Source: Phycisphaerales bacterium
GTDB taxonomy: Bacteria > Planctomycetota > Phycisphaerae > Phycisphaerales > UBA1924
Assembly: GCA_019750095.1 (NCBI GenBank)
Contig: JAIEOW010000055.1
Coordinates: forward strand, 1 to 64,000
Length of the DNA: 64,000 bases
Direction of reading: 5' to 3'
Shown: one piece after another, positions 1 through 7,785 of the stretch
Numbering within the stretch: the first letter of the stretch is position 1
Layout: every line of letters begins with the position of its first letter
Made by a program: the position numbers and the translations under genes
Notes under the pieces: generated by a model
What the model saw: the letters and a program-made list of their open reading frames with translations, nothing else
Database searches by the model: none
What the model was told of the DNA's origin: nothing

Positions 1-2
1 CC

Positions 3-59
3 GACTGGCGCGATTTGCAAGTCAATGCCAGCAAAGCAGTTGCGGCACAATCTGCTTAG
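3..59 (+). CDS. possible C-terminal end of an upstream gene
   Basis: One frame is open from the window edge to a TAG and reads DWRDLQVNASKAVAAQSA. This looks like an ordinary protein C-terminus, but at 18 codons it cannot be identified and the open frame could be chance. The following stretch up to 244 shows no gene; it ends in GGCACTA-type repeat units. Confidence 0.25.
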   Translation, partial: DWRDLQVNASKAVAAQSA

Positions 60-204
60 CCATGGTTCACGGCGTTGCGTGCTACCCGCCGGAACGCTCT
101 TGCCCATCGTCGGCTCCTGACGACGTTTTTCCACCCTCACCCCCCGCGCCCGCTCGCAGACGCTCGGGGTTCCTTCCGACGGCCTCCCCTCAGGCGGCCT
201 TCCT

Positions 205-246
205 CCGGCTAGTGCCTATTGCCCGGTGCCTAGTGCCTTCTGCCTT
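205..246. repeat. degenerate GGCACTA-type heptad repeats
   Basis: The stretch after the rny stop codon contains several copies of TAGTGCC (reverse complement GGCACTA) separated by related units. It belongs to the same family of short GGCA-containing tandem units as 12991-13030, 13333-13367, 18588-18690, 22112-22240 and 56914-56982. Confidence 0.55.
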
Positions 247-1975
247 ACCGCGCAAACTCAATCGCCCGAGTCTCACGCAGCACCGTCACCCGGATCTCAC
301 CCGGGAACGTCATCTCTTCGCTCACCTTCTTGGCGATGTCAAACGCGATCCGCTGCGCCTCGTCGTCGTTCACTCTCTTTGCGTCGACCATCACGCGCAC
401 CTCGCGCCCGGCCTGGATGGCAAACGCCTCCGTCACGCCCGGCTGCCGCAGCGCGATGTCCTGCAGCTCGTTGAGCCGCTGGATGTACTTCTCCATGCTC
501 TCGCGCCGCGCGCCCGGCCGTGCGCTGCTCACCGCGTCCGCGGCCATCACGATCGGGGTGTAGAACGTCGTGCTCGGGATATCCGCGTGGTGCCCGCCGA
601 TCGCGTTCAGCACGGCTTCCTTCTCGCCGTACTGCTTGGCAAAGTCCATGCCGATCTTCGGGTGCCCGCCCTCCATCTCGTGGTCCATCGCCTTGCCGAT
701 GTCGTGCAGGAATCCGCACCGCCGCGCCAGCGTGCCATCCAGCCCAAGTTGGTCGGCGATGATCTGGCTGAGATACGCCACCTCCACCGAGTGCCGCAGC
801 ACGTTCTGGCCATAGCTGGTGCGGAAGCTGAGCTTGCCCATCGCCTCGACCATCTTGGGGTGCAGGCCGCGGAGGTTCACCTCCAGCACCGCGTCCTTGC
901 CCGACTTCTGCACGCGCTCGTCCATCTCGCCCTTGACCTTTTCCACCACTTCCTCGATCCGCGAGGGGTGCATCCGCCCGTCGGCGATCAGCCGGTTCAA
1001 GCTCTCCACCGCCACGGCCTGGCGGATCTTGTCAAAGCAGCTCACCACGATCACGCCCGGCGTGTCGTCCACGATGATGTCGACCCCGGTGGCCTTCTCG
1101 ATCGCGCGGATGTTCCGCCCCTCACGCCCGATGATCCGCCCCTTCATGTCATCAGACGGAATCGGCACCGCCCGCACCGTGCTCTCGGCGGTGTGCTCGC
1201 TCGCATACCGCTGGACGGCCATCAGCGTGATCTCCTGCGCCTTGGTCTTGGCCTCGGCGTTCGCCTCGTCCACGATCTTGGCGACCACCTTCGACATCTC
1301 GTGCCGGGCGTCTTCCTCAACGCGGATCAGCACCTCGCGCTTGGCCTCTTCCACGCTCATCTGCGAGATCGCCAGCAGCTTCTCGCGCTGCTGATCGATC
1401 GCACGCGACAGCTCCTCGTCCTTCTTGTCCAGCGCGGCTTCCTTGCTCTTGAGCGACTCGCTCTGCCGGGTGACCTGCTCTTCCTTCTGCGTCAGGGTTT
1501 CCAGCTTCTTGTCCAGAAGGTCTTCGCGCTTGGCGATCCGCCGCTCGGCCTCGCGCATCTCCCCGCGGCTCTTGTCCAGCTCGGTATCCACCTGGGCCTT
1601 GCGCTCGATCGCAACTCGCTCGGCGTCCACCTTGGCCTTGTCCATCAACCCCCGCGCGTCGGACTCAGCCCGGCTGCGCAACTCGGTCGCCTCTTCCCGC
1701 GCACGCTTCAGTGTCTGTCCGCGCACCGCGCTCACCACAAAGAACCCGACCCCAAGCCCCACGACATGGGCCACGATCGCGATGATGATCCAGAGCAGCG
1801 GCACGCTCTCTGAGCCGTTCCCGCCGGCCTGAGCAAGCGTGAAATGGTCCATCGGAATCGCCGCGAGTGTCTGCATTGAGCACAGCGTCATGCCGAGCCC
1901 TCCGGAAAGAACGCGCGCGACGGCATGCGTCACGTGCGGGAAGTTCCCGCGCGTCATGCGCAGCAATCCGATCAC
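245..1975 (-). CDS. rny: ribonuclease Y
   Basis: This is a membrane-anchored endoribonuclease that starts mRNA decay. The 576-residue frame has one hydrophobic segment near residues 55-80, then a long charged coiled coil rich in E, K and R. A KH RNA-binding domain follows (GRIIGREGRNIRAIE), then an HD phosphohydrolase domain with the HDIGK motif and downstream GGHHAD. Length and domain order fit RNase Y. The first roughly 40 residues before the membrane segment are longer than usual, so the true start may be an internal ATG, for example the one reading MDHFTLAQAGG. The gene is transcribed leftwards, divergent from the YCII gene at 2542. Confidence 0.95.
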   Translation of the reverse strand: MIGLLRMTRGNFPHVTHAVARVLSGGLGMTLCSMQTLAAIPMDHFTLAQAGGNGSESVPLLWIIIAIVAHVVGLGVGFFVVSAVRGQTLKRAREEATELRSRAESDARGLMDKAKVDAERVAIERKAQVDTELDKSRGEMREAERRIAKREDLLDKKLETLTQKEEQVTRQSESLKSKEAALDKKDEELSRAIDQQREKLLAISQMSVEEAKREVLIRVEEDARHEMSKVVAKIVDEANAEAKTKAQEITLMAVQRYASEHTAESTVRAVPIPSDDMKGRIIGREGRNIRAIEKATGVDIIVDDTPGVIVVSCFDKIRQAVAVESLNRLIADGRMHPSRIEEVVEKVKGEMDERVQKSGKDAVLEVNLRGLHPKMVEAMGKLSFRTSYGQNVLRHSVEVAYLSQIIADQLGLDGTLARRCGFLHDIGKAMDHEMEGGHPKIGMDFAKQYGEKEAVLNAIGGHHADIPSTTFYTPIVMAADAVSSARPGARRESMEKYIQRLNELQDIALRQPGVTEAFAIQAGREVRVMVDAKRVNDDEAQRIAFDIAKKVSEEMTFPGEIRVTVLRETRAIEFAR

Positions 1976-2541
1976 CGGCGCTCATGGCCGGTCTGGAGGG
2001 CAATCTCAGATCGAGGGTGTTCCTGCACGCAGCGGTTCGAACGGTCGCACGGGCTCTGGCTGGCCACATCCCGCGAGCGGATGTCCACACATGGCGTATC
2101 GCTTTCGAGCGATCGCCCCCAAGGCCCCTGTCCTGCGATTGGTGCGAGAAGACTGCATCACGGGAAGACACTCTCGATCTATCCACGCGGGGGGTGGTTG
2201 TCCCCCAACATGGGCGGTTCACTTTTTTGCCGAGACGGAGCAGGGCTCAACATCTGGACGAATCGGTGCGCCGCTGAAACAGCCGCCAGGTCGGATGCCG
2301 CGCATCGCGCCAGGTGGTTGGTTGTCGCCCACCGCGATGGTGAGCGTTGTTCGGATTCTCTCAGGTTGTTGTGATTTCGTCAAGCGGAATGCCCAACCAA
2401 GAGTGTTCGTTTGTATGGCGTTTGGTATGAATGTGATCATCTTTATCACATTCCGTGTCGCGCGATGGGTTTGCCACCCGTCACGTCTCCAGACCGCGAC
2501 GCCGCGTCGCGGCTGAAGCCGCCCCCGTATGGAGATGTCTC
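1976..2541. other. intergenic region between divergent rny and YCII gene
   Basis: No convincing gene was found in these 566 bases; the open frames have no recognisable domain. It should hold the promoters of both divergent genes. The most structured element is the inverted repeat at 2429-2453. A smaller hairpin (GGGGG, 7-base loop, CCCCC) lies near 2191-2207. Confidence 0.5.
2429..2453. promoter_or_regulatory. inverted repeat, possible operator of the YCII/sigma genes
   Basis: GAATGTGAT and ATCACATTC form a perfect 9-bp inverted repeat around a 7-base spacer, about 90 bp upstream of the YCII start at 2542. It resembles a CRP site, but the spacing between TGTGA and TCACA is 9 rather than 6 bases. 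A regulator-binding site or an RNA hairpin are both possible. Confidence 0.4.
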
Positions 2542-3060
2542 ATGCGATCTCGAGTCCTCATGCTGTCAGCAGTTGTTCTTGGCTCCGCGCTCGTCCTGTC
2601 GGGTGCACTCCGTGCCGCCGGTGATGAGCGGACCAAGCCCGCATCCTCGGTTTCGATGTCTGCTCCCCCGGCCGGCAAGCAGCGGTACACGCTGTTCATC
2701 TATGAGTCCCCGAGCGAGCACGCCAAGCGTGCGCTCACCGGCGAAGCCGCCGCGGCATATTGGGGGCCGTACATGACCTACACCCAGCAACTCACTGACG
2801 CGGGCGTCATGGTCCCCGCCGGGTGCTGCCTCGCGCCCGACAGCGCATCGCGCGTCGTTCGCAATCGCAATGCTCAGACCACCACCGCCGTCGGCACCCA
2901 CGCGCCGGGGCGCGATGGAGACATCCTCGGCGGATACTTCGTCATCGATGTCGCTGGCATCGACGAAGCCCTCTCCTGGGCGGCCAAAGCCCCGAACGCA
3001 TCCACCGGCGCCGTCGAGGTGCGCCCCAGCGTTGTGCCCCCGATGCCCACAAAGCCCTGA
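2542..3060 (+). CDS. exported YCII-related (DGPF-like) protein
   Basis: The start at 2542 is chosen because GGAG lies 8 bases upstream and the product then begins with a clear signal peptide (MRSRVLMLSAVVLGSALVLS, ending near ALRAAG). The mature part has the YCII/DGPF fold pattern: YTLFIYESPSEH strand, AYWGPYMTYTQQLTDAG helix, and DILGGYFVIDVAG with EVRPS at the end. The usual HVxDGPF sequence is altered to APGRDGDILGGYF. The gene lies 50 bp upstream of a second YCII gene and of an ECF42-type sigma factor. YCII proteins are of unknown biochemical role; export is unusual. Confidence 0.8.
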   Translation: MRSRVLMLSAVVLGSALVLSGALRAAGDERTKPASSVSMSAPPAGKQRYTLFIYESPSEHAKRALTGEAAAAYWGPYMTYTQQLTDAGVMVPAGCCLAPDSASRVVRNRNAQTTTAVGTHAPGRDGDILGGYFVIDVAGIDEALSWAAKAPNASTGAVEVRPSVVPPMPTKP

Positions 3061-3110
3061 TCACTCGGTCGTACGCTTCCCAACCCACAGACACGTTCAC
3101 GAGGTTGTTC

Positions 3111-3455
3111 ATGAAGTTCGCCCTCATCATCTATGAAACTCCAAGTCAACTCGCCAAGCGGTCCAGCCCGGATGCCCCGGCCTACTGGGCGGCGTGGTCC
3201 GCATACAACGAGGCGATGAAGTCCGCAGGCATCGCCGCAGGTGGCGCGGGGCTGCAGCCCCCTTCCACCGCAACGACCGTGCGCGTCACTGGCGACGCCA
3301 GGCACGTCCAGGACGGTCCCTACGCCGATACCAAGGAGCAACTCGGCGGGTTCTTCATCGTCGATGTTCCTGATCACGATGTCGCCAACCAGTGGGCCGC
3401 ACGAGCGCCGGTGCACGGCGGCGTCGTCGAAGTTCGGCCGCTCATGACGATGTGA
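3111..3455 (+). CDS. YCII-related (DGPF) protein
   Basis: This is a 114-residue cytoplasmic YCII/DGPF-family protein. It begins MKFALIIYETPSQ, has the family helix AYWAAWSAYNEAMKSAG, the signature HVQDGPYADTKEQLGG followed by FFIVDVPDHD, and ends VVEVRPL. Members of this family are typically the genetic partners, and proposed targets, of ECF42 sigma factors, which fits the sigma-factor gene starting 68 bp downstream. The chemical activity of the family is unknown. It is shorter than, and lacks the signal peptide of, its upstream paralogue. Confidence 0.88.
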   Translation: MKFALIIYETPSQLAKRSSPDAPAYWAAWSAYNEAMKSAGIAAGGAGLQPPSTATTVRVTGDARHVQDGPYADTKEQLGGFFIVDVPDHDVANQWAARAPVHGGVVEVRPLMTM

Positions 3456-3522
3456 CCATCCCCACGCAAAGACTCCCTCCGTCGCGGCCGAACCATGGTC
3501 GCGACGGAGCTTCACCCTTCCG

Positions 3523-4743
3523 ATGATCTCTCACGACGAGGCGGCGCGTGCCGCGCAAGAGTCCTATGGCAAGCTCATCGCGATCCTCGCGAAGGGCGGC
3601 GTGGCGATTCAGGATGCCGAGGACGCATTGTCAGAGGCGTTCGTCGCCGCCCTGAGGTCCTGGCCCTCGGAAGGCGTGCCGCACTCACCCGAAGGATGGC
3701 TTATCACCGCCGCTCGTCGAAAACTGATCGATGGTGAAAGGTCGCGCTCCGCGAGGCAGAAGCACCTTGCCGACATCGTTTCTGTCGCCTTTTCCGCACG
3801 CGCAACCGACGGCATTGCGGATGAGCGACTGGGATTGATGTTCGCCTGCGCCCATCCCGCGATCGATCCTGGCGTCCGCTCGCCACTCATGCTGCAGACG
3901 GTCCTCGGTCTGGATGCCGGGTCGATCGCCTCGGCGTTTCTCGTCAGCCCCGCCGCGATGACGCAGCGGCTGGTTCGCGCAAAGGCATCACTGCGAGATC
4001 GCGGCGTGCTGATCGAGATTCCTGACCACACCCAGCTCGCACCACGATTGGACGATGTGCTCTCGGCGATCTATGCCGCCTTCAATGCCGGGTGGGACGC
4101 CACGCTGGTGCCCAGTTCGTCGGCGCACACGCTCACGTCGGACGCACTACTTCTTGGGGACATCACAAGGCGGCTGCTGGCCGATGAGCCCGAAGCGCTC
4201 GGGCTCGCCGCACTCATGCGATACTGCGCCGCGCGAGCTCGGGCCCGTGTCGATGAGCATGGTCGCTACGTGCCGCTGGATCGGCAGGATGTGGGCCGCT
4301 GGAGCCGATCGATGCTGGCTGAGGCAGAGACGCTGCTGCGAGAGGCAAGTCGAATGGGCATCTCCGGACGCTTCCAACTCGAGGCGGCCATCCAGTCGGC
4401 GCATGTTCACCGGCTCATGCACGCGCACGACAACTGGGCGGTGATCCTGGACATGTACGAGGCGCTGGTGTCCATCTCTCCGACCATGGGAGCAATGCTG
4501 GGGCGTGCCGCCGCTCTGGCCGAGGTGGCGGGGGCCGAGCGTGCGCTCGCATTCATCGACCAGCTTCCCCAGGCACGTGCCGCGGATCACCAGCCATTCT
4601 GGGCGCTCAGGGCGGAGCTCTGTGCCAGATCGGGCCAGCTTGAGGCGGCACGCAACGCCTATCGGCGAGCGATCGGCTTGAGCGATGCCCAGGCGATTCG
4701 CGCGTACCTGCTTGAAAAACTCGATGCGCTCGCGATGGCCTAG
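3523..4743 (+). CDS. ECF42-type RNA polymerase sigma factor
   Basis: This 406-residue protein has a sigma-70 region 2 at about residues 10-75 (AEDALSEAFVAALRSWP, then EGWLITAARRKLID) and a region 4 helix-turn-helix near 125-165 (LDAGSIASAFLVSPAAMTQRL). A long alpha-helical C-terminal part follows, ending in TPR-like helices (RAELCARSGQLEAARNAYRRA). That architecture and the adjacent YCII/DGPF genes define group ECF42, which works without a classic anti-sigma factor; the C-terminal extension is thought to control activity. The stop codon overlaps the convergent desaturase stop by 4 bases. Confidence 0.9.
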   Translation: MISHDEAARAAQESYGKLIAILAKGGVAIQDAEDALSEAFVAALRSWPSEGVPHSPEGWLITAARRKLIDGERSRSARQKHLADIVSVAFSARATDGIADERLGLMFACAHPAIDPGVRSPLMLQTVLGLDAGSIASAFLVSPAAMTQRLVRAKASLRDRGVLIEIPDHTQLAPRLDDVLSAIYAAFNAGWDATLVPSSSAHTLTSDALLLGDITRRLLADEPEALGLAALMRYCAARARARVDEHGRYVPLDRQDVGRWSRSMLAEAETLLREASRMGISGRFQLEAAIQSAHVHRLMHAHDNWAVILDMYEALVSISPTMGAMLGRAAALAEVAGAERALAFIDQLPQARAADHQPFWALRAELCARSGQLEAARNAYRRAIGLSDAQAIRAYLLEKLDALAMA

Positions 4744-5930
4744 TGCGCGCGGTGGCGAGACTTCTTGCACGCCTCGATCGGTAGCGCAACGTAGTACCGC
4801 CACATGTACGCCAGATACGACCCGCGCCACTCCATGCCCTGCCGCGCCGACTCCGGGGTTGCCCGAAGCTCACGGTCCGCGATCGGCAGGTTGTAGTACG
4901 GAATGCTCGGCCACAGGTGGTGACCGATGTGATAGTTCATGTTCATCGGCGACAGCACCAGCCGCTCGATCGGGTTGGACAGGAACGTGATCAGCCGATG
5001 CTCGTCGGCGATGTCGTCATCCTCAGGGTGGCTGTGCTCGACAAACGCGCGGATCAGGTTTGGCAAGTAGGTGAAAAGATACACCGGCATGATCCAGAGC
5101 ACCGGATAGCCCCACCAGCCGCGGGTCAGAATGCTCAGCGGCGAATCGATCGATCCCCCGAACGCGAGCCCCACAAGCATCGTCAACCCGACGATCAGCC
5201 CGATCTGCCACGCGCCGATGATCAAGAGATCGCGCACGCCGTGCGTGCGGCGGTTGGTGTCCGACGCGCTCGCGTCGCTCTCCGCCGCCGCGGACCTGCC
5301 CGCGGCATCCACCTTGCCCGTGCGCAGGAACAGATTCTTGAAGACATTGATCACGCTCGCCAGACCCGTCAGAAACAGCACATACTCCAGCTTGTCGGCT
5401 TTGTTGAAGCACGCGTGCTTGTGCAGATCCGGATCGTCGTCATTGGCGAGATTCTGATGGTGCTCCAGGTGCCCGCGGCTGTTGATCCGGTTCACCATCC
5501 CGATCGGCCCGATCAGAAACAGATCCGTAAACAAGTCGCTCGCCGGCCCGCTGGTAAAGATCCGCCGATGCATCCCGTCGTGCCCGATGATGAACAGTGC
5601 GTAATAGCGCGTCCCGATCACCGGCACCGCCAAGAGCACGGCCCACCAGGTTGGGACAAAGTACACCAGCGCCCACGCCGCCGCGATCCACGCCCAGCAC
5701 CAGATCGTGTCGCGCACGCTGATCCACGGCCGCAACTGCGAGAGTTCCCTCACACGCTGCGGCGGCAGCAGCTTGCGATACGCGACATACGGATTTCGAC
5801 GCACGCCGCCAGCTTTGCCAGAAGCCGTGTCTGACGGAACCTTCACCTCTATGGGCGTGCGGGAGAGTGCTGTTGCGGGGAGTGCGCTCATCGTTACCTC
5901 GTCCATGACCGGCACTTCGCGGGCCTGCAT
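4740..5930 (-). CDS. membrane fatty-acid desaturase
   Basis: This is a 396-residue integral membrane di-iron desaturase. The three histidine clusters expected of the family are visible: HDGMHRR, HLEHHQNL and HIGHHLWP, separated by hydrophobic segments (for example WAWIAAAWALVYFVP and QIGLIVGLTMLVGLAFGG). Enzymes of this family introduce double bonds into acyl chains, or hydroxylate related substrates, at the membrane surface; the exact substrate cannot be read here. The start could be the annotated ATG or the one at MDEVTMSALP eight codons later. It is convergent with the sigma-factor gene. Confidence 0.88.
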   Translation of the reverse strand: MQAREVPVMDEVTMSALPATALSRTPIEVKVPSDTASGKAGGVRRNPYVAYRKLLPPQRVRELSQLRPWISVRDTIWCWAWIAAAWALVYFVPTWWAVLLAVPVIGTRYYALFIIGHDGMHRRIFTSGPASDLFTDLFLIGPIGMVNRINSRGHLEHHQNLANDDDPDLHKHACFNKADKLEYVLFLTGLASVINVFKNLFLRTGKVDAAGRSAAAESDASASDTNRRTHGVRDLLIIGAWQIGLIVGLTMLVGLAFGGSIDSPLSILTRGWWGYPVLWIMPVYLFTYLPNLIRAFVEHSHPEDDDIADEHRLITFLSNPIERLVLSPMNMNYHIGHHLWPSIPYYNLPIADRELRATPESARQGMEWRGSYLAYMWRYYVALPIEACKKSRHRAH

Positions 5931-5994
5931 GGCGCGGGAAGGATACGGTCATTGGCCTGTTCGGGGGTGGCCCAGCGGAGGATTCGGAGCGTTC

Positions 5995-6582
5995 ATGCGA
6001 CCTGCCGTGTTCCTGGATCGCGACGACACGCTGATCGTGAATCGCGCCATCACCGCGCACACGCCCTACCCGGGTTCGCTCTTTGACCCAAACCTCGTCA
6101 AACTTTGTCCAGGGGCGGCCCAGGCCTGTCGATCGCTGCGGCATGCCGGGTTTGCGCTGGTCGTCGTGACCAACCAGGGGTGCGTCGCCCGGGGTGAGTG
6201 CACGGTCGAACAGGTCGAAGCGACCAACGCCCGCGTCCGGGCGGCGGTCTTTGCCGAGGCGGGGGTCGATCTCGACGGCGTGTACTACTGCCCATACCAC
6301 CCAAAGGGCACGGTTCCGCCGTTCCACGTGGAACACCCGTGGCGCAAGCCCAATCCGGGGATGATTCTGTGGGCTGCCGATGACCTGCGTCTGGATCTTG
6401 CCCGCTCGTGGATGATCGGCGACGCCGAGCGCGACATCGTCGCAGCACTTCGGGCGGGAATCGGGCGTGCGCGGACGATCATCGTGGGCGATGCCTCGGC
6501 GGCGGAGGTGGGCCACCGCGTGGCGACGATCGCACAGGCCGCGGAGATCGTGCTGCACTCGGCAAAGGAATCGCCGCGGTGA
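5995..6582 (+). CDS. HAD-family heptose-bisphosphate phosphatase-like protein
   Basis: The start at 5995 gives FLDRDDTLI, the HAD motif I (DxD), at residues 7-15. VVVTNQG is motif II, and RKPNPGM plus MIGDAERDI are motifs III/IV. This matches GmhB/HisB-N type phosphatases, which remove a phosphate from D-glycero-D-manno-heptose 1,7-bisphosphate in LPS core synthesis. In GmhB the loop before RKP carries C-x-H and C-x-C zinc ligands. Here the loop reads CPYHPKG then FHVEHPWRKP, so the second pair is missing. FHVE is encoded by a parS-like palindrome. It overlaps the next gene by 4 bases (GTGA). Confidence 0.85.
   Translation: MRPAVFLDRDDTLIVNRAITAHTPYPGSLFDPNLVKLCPGAAQACRSLRHAGFALVVVTNQGCVARGECTVEQVEATNARVRAAVFAEAGVDLDGVYYCPYHPKGTVPPFHVEHPWRKPNPGMILWAADDLRLDLARSWMIGDAERDIVAALRAGIGRARTIIVGDASAAEVGHRVATIAQAAEIVLHSAKESPR
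6320..6335. other. parS-like palindrome, site 1
   Basis: The 14-base perfect palindrome GTTCCACGTGGAAC (6321-6334), followed by A, lies inside the HAD phosphatase gene. It matches the known bacterial ParB-binding consensus (TGTTnCACGTGnAACA) and is identical to the parS core used in Pseudomonas. A second identical copy lies 776 bp downstream. Confidence 0.7.
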
Positions 6583-7685
6583 GTCGCTCATCGAACGACA
6601 TTCCCCGCGTCGTCGGCAAGCCGCTTCGGTTGCTGGTGATCTGTCCATCATGGCTCGGCGATGTGGTGATGGCGACACCCGCACTTCGGCTGCTGCGAAA
6701 ATCACTTCCCGGCACGTTCATTGGTGCGCTCGTGCGGCCCGGGTTGGATGAGTTGCTGGCCGGGAGCGATCTGGTGGATGAGGTGCACGTGGATCGGGCG
6801 CGGGGCGTGATGGGACCGAAGGTGGTGGCCAGTCGGATTCGACCGCGCAGATACGACGCCGCGCTGCTGCTGACAAACTCGTTCTCGACCGCGCTGATCG
6901 CTCGGCTGGCGTTCATCCCACGGCGCGTGGGTTATGACCGCGATGGGCGGGGTTTGCTGCTGACGGATCGGATCAAGCCCGATCGCGTTCCGGGTTCGGG
7001 CGCGTTTGCGTGCGTGCCGGCGGTGGAGTACTACTTGCGGGCGGGGCGAGCTTTGCTCGGGATCGAGGGCGGAGGGGGTGGGGGGGGTGGGGGGATGTTC
7101 CACGTGGAACTTTCGTGTTCGCCCGAGCAGGAACGTGCGGGGGAGGCGGTTCTGGAGCGCGTGGGGATCGCACCCGGAACGAGGTACGCCGTGCTGAATC
7201 CCGGGGCGAACAACCCGGCGAAGCGCTGGCCCGGGGAGAGGTTTGCCCAGATTGCCGCACATCTGGTGCAAAAGCACGGTTTGCACGTGCTCGTGAGCGG
7301 CGGGCCGGGCGAGAGTGAACTGGTGGATGCGGTGGTCGAGAAGAGCGGCGAGCCGGCGCGGGTGCATGGGCTGGTGAAGGCGGGTGTGACGATCGGTGCG
7401 CTGAAGCGCGTTGTGCGCGGGGCGGCGCTGATGGTGAGCAATGACACGGGGCCGAAGCACATCGCGGCGGCATTCAAGGTGCCGACGGTGACGCTGTATG
7501 GGCCGACCGATCCGCGGTGGACGACGTTGCCGGCGAGTTCGGCGGCGTTTGTGGAGATCGTGGCCGATCCAACACTGCCCGCGGATCAGATTGCGGATGA
7601 TCATCCGGAGCGGTGCGCGATCGATCGGATCGAGCTCTCGCGCGTGCGTGAGGCGGTGGACGCACTGCTCAGCGGTGCGTCATAG
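6579..7685 (+). CDS. glycosyltransferase family 9 (LPS heptosyltransferase)
   Basis: This 368-residue protein transfers heptose (or a related sugar) to the LPS core at the inner membrane. The N-terminus LLVICPSWLGDVVMATPAL and the C-terminal nucleotide-sugar site (VLNPGANNPAKRWPG, then SNDTGPKHIAAAF and TLYGPTDP) are typical of GT9 enzymes of the WaaF type. The GTG start at 6579 overlaps the HAD phosphatase stop, so the two are translationally coupled and likely act in one pathway. Between the two Rossmann domains is an odd glycine run encoded by G-rich DNA (about 7068-7095), immediately followed by FHVE from a second parS-like palindrome. Confidence 0.88.
   Translation: MSRSSNDIPRVVGKPLRLLVICPSWLGDVVMATPALRLLRKSLPGTFIGALVRPGLDELLAGSDLVDEVHVDRARGVMGPKVVASRIRPRRYDAALLLTNSFSTALIARLAFIPRRVGYDRDGRGLLLTDRIKPDRVPGSGAFACVPAVEYYLRAGRALLGIEGGGGGGGGGMFHVELSCSPEQERAGEAVLERVGIAPGTRYAVLNPGANNPAKRWPGERFAQIAAHLVQKHGLHVLVSGGPGESELVDAVVEKSGEPARVHGLVKAGVTIGALKRVVRGAALMVSNDTGPKHIAAAFKVPTVTLYGPTDPRWTTLPASSAAFVEIVADPTLPADQIADDHPERCAIDRIELSRVREAVDALLSGAS
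7068..7095. repeat. G-rich low-complexity tract
   Basis: An almost uninterrupted run of G residues codes for consecutive glycines in the heptosyltransferase interdomain linker. It directly abuts the parS-like palindrome. Length variation in such a tract would change the reading frame of the gene. Confidence 0.75.
7096..7111. other. parS-like palindrome, site 2
   Basis: TGTTCCACGTGGAACT contains the same perfect 14-base palindrome as site 1. It sits in the variable linker of the heptosyltransferase gene, in the same reading frame (encoding FHVE), next to a G-rich tract. Confidence 0.72.
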
Positions 7686-7747
7686 GCACTCTTGCATTGT
7701 TTCAGTGTTTGATAACGCAGTGTGTCAAGCAACGTGCAGAGAGACAG

Positions 7748-7771
7748 ACAGGCGGGACGCCTGTGCCACCA
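7748..7771. repeat. 24-bp dispersed repeat (REP-like)
   Basis: The element contains GGCGGGACGCCTGTGCCACC, with an internal stem CAGGCG-GGA-CGCCTG. An identical 24-bp copy is at 13057-13080, and a two-armed version is at 48076-48144. It lies between the convergent heptosyltransferase and citrate synthase genes. Confidence 0.8.
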
Positions 7772-7785
7772 TGATTCACGATGGC

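Noticed and set aside
62-1813. 583-codon rightward open frame
   Set aside because: It is the antisense shadow of rny; the protein is Arg/His/Leu-rich without domains, which is typical of GC-rich antisense frames.
2429-2453. CRP binding site
   Set aside because: The half sites TGTGA and TCACA are 9 rather than 6 bases apart, so only an unspecified dyad is reported.
7686-7785. intrinsic terminator between the heptosyltransferase and citrate synthase genes
   Set aside because: The hairpin there is the REP-like repeat and lacks a T-tract on either strand.
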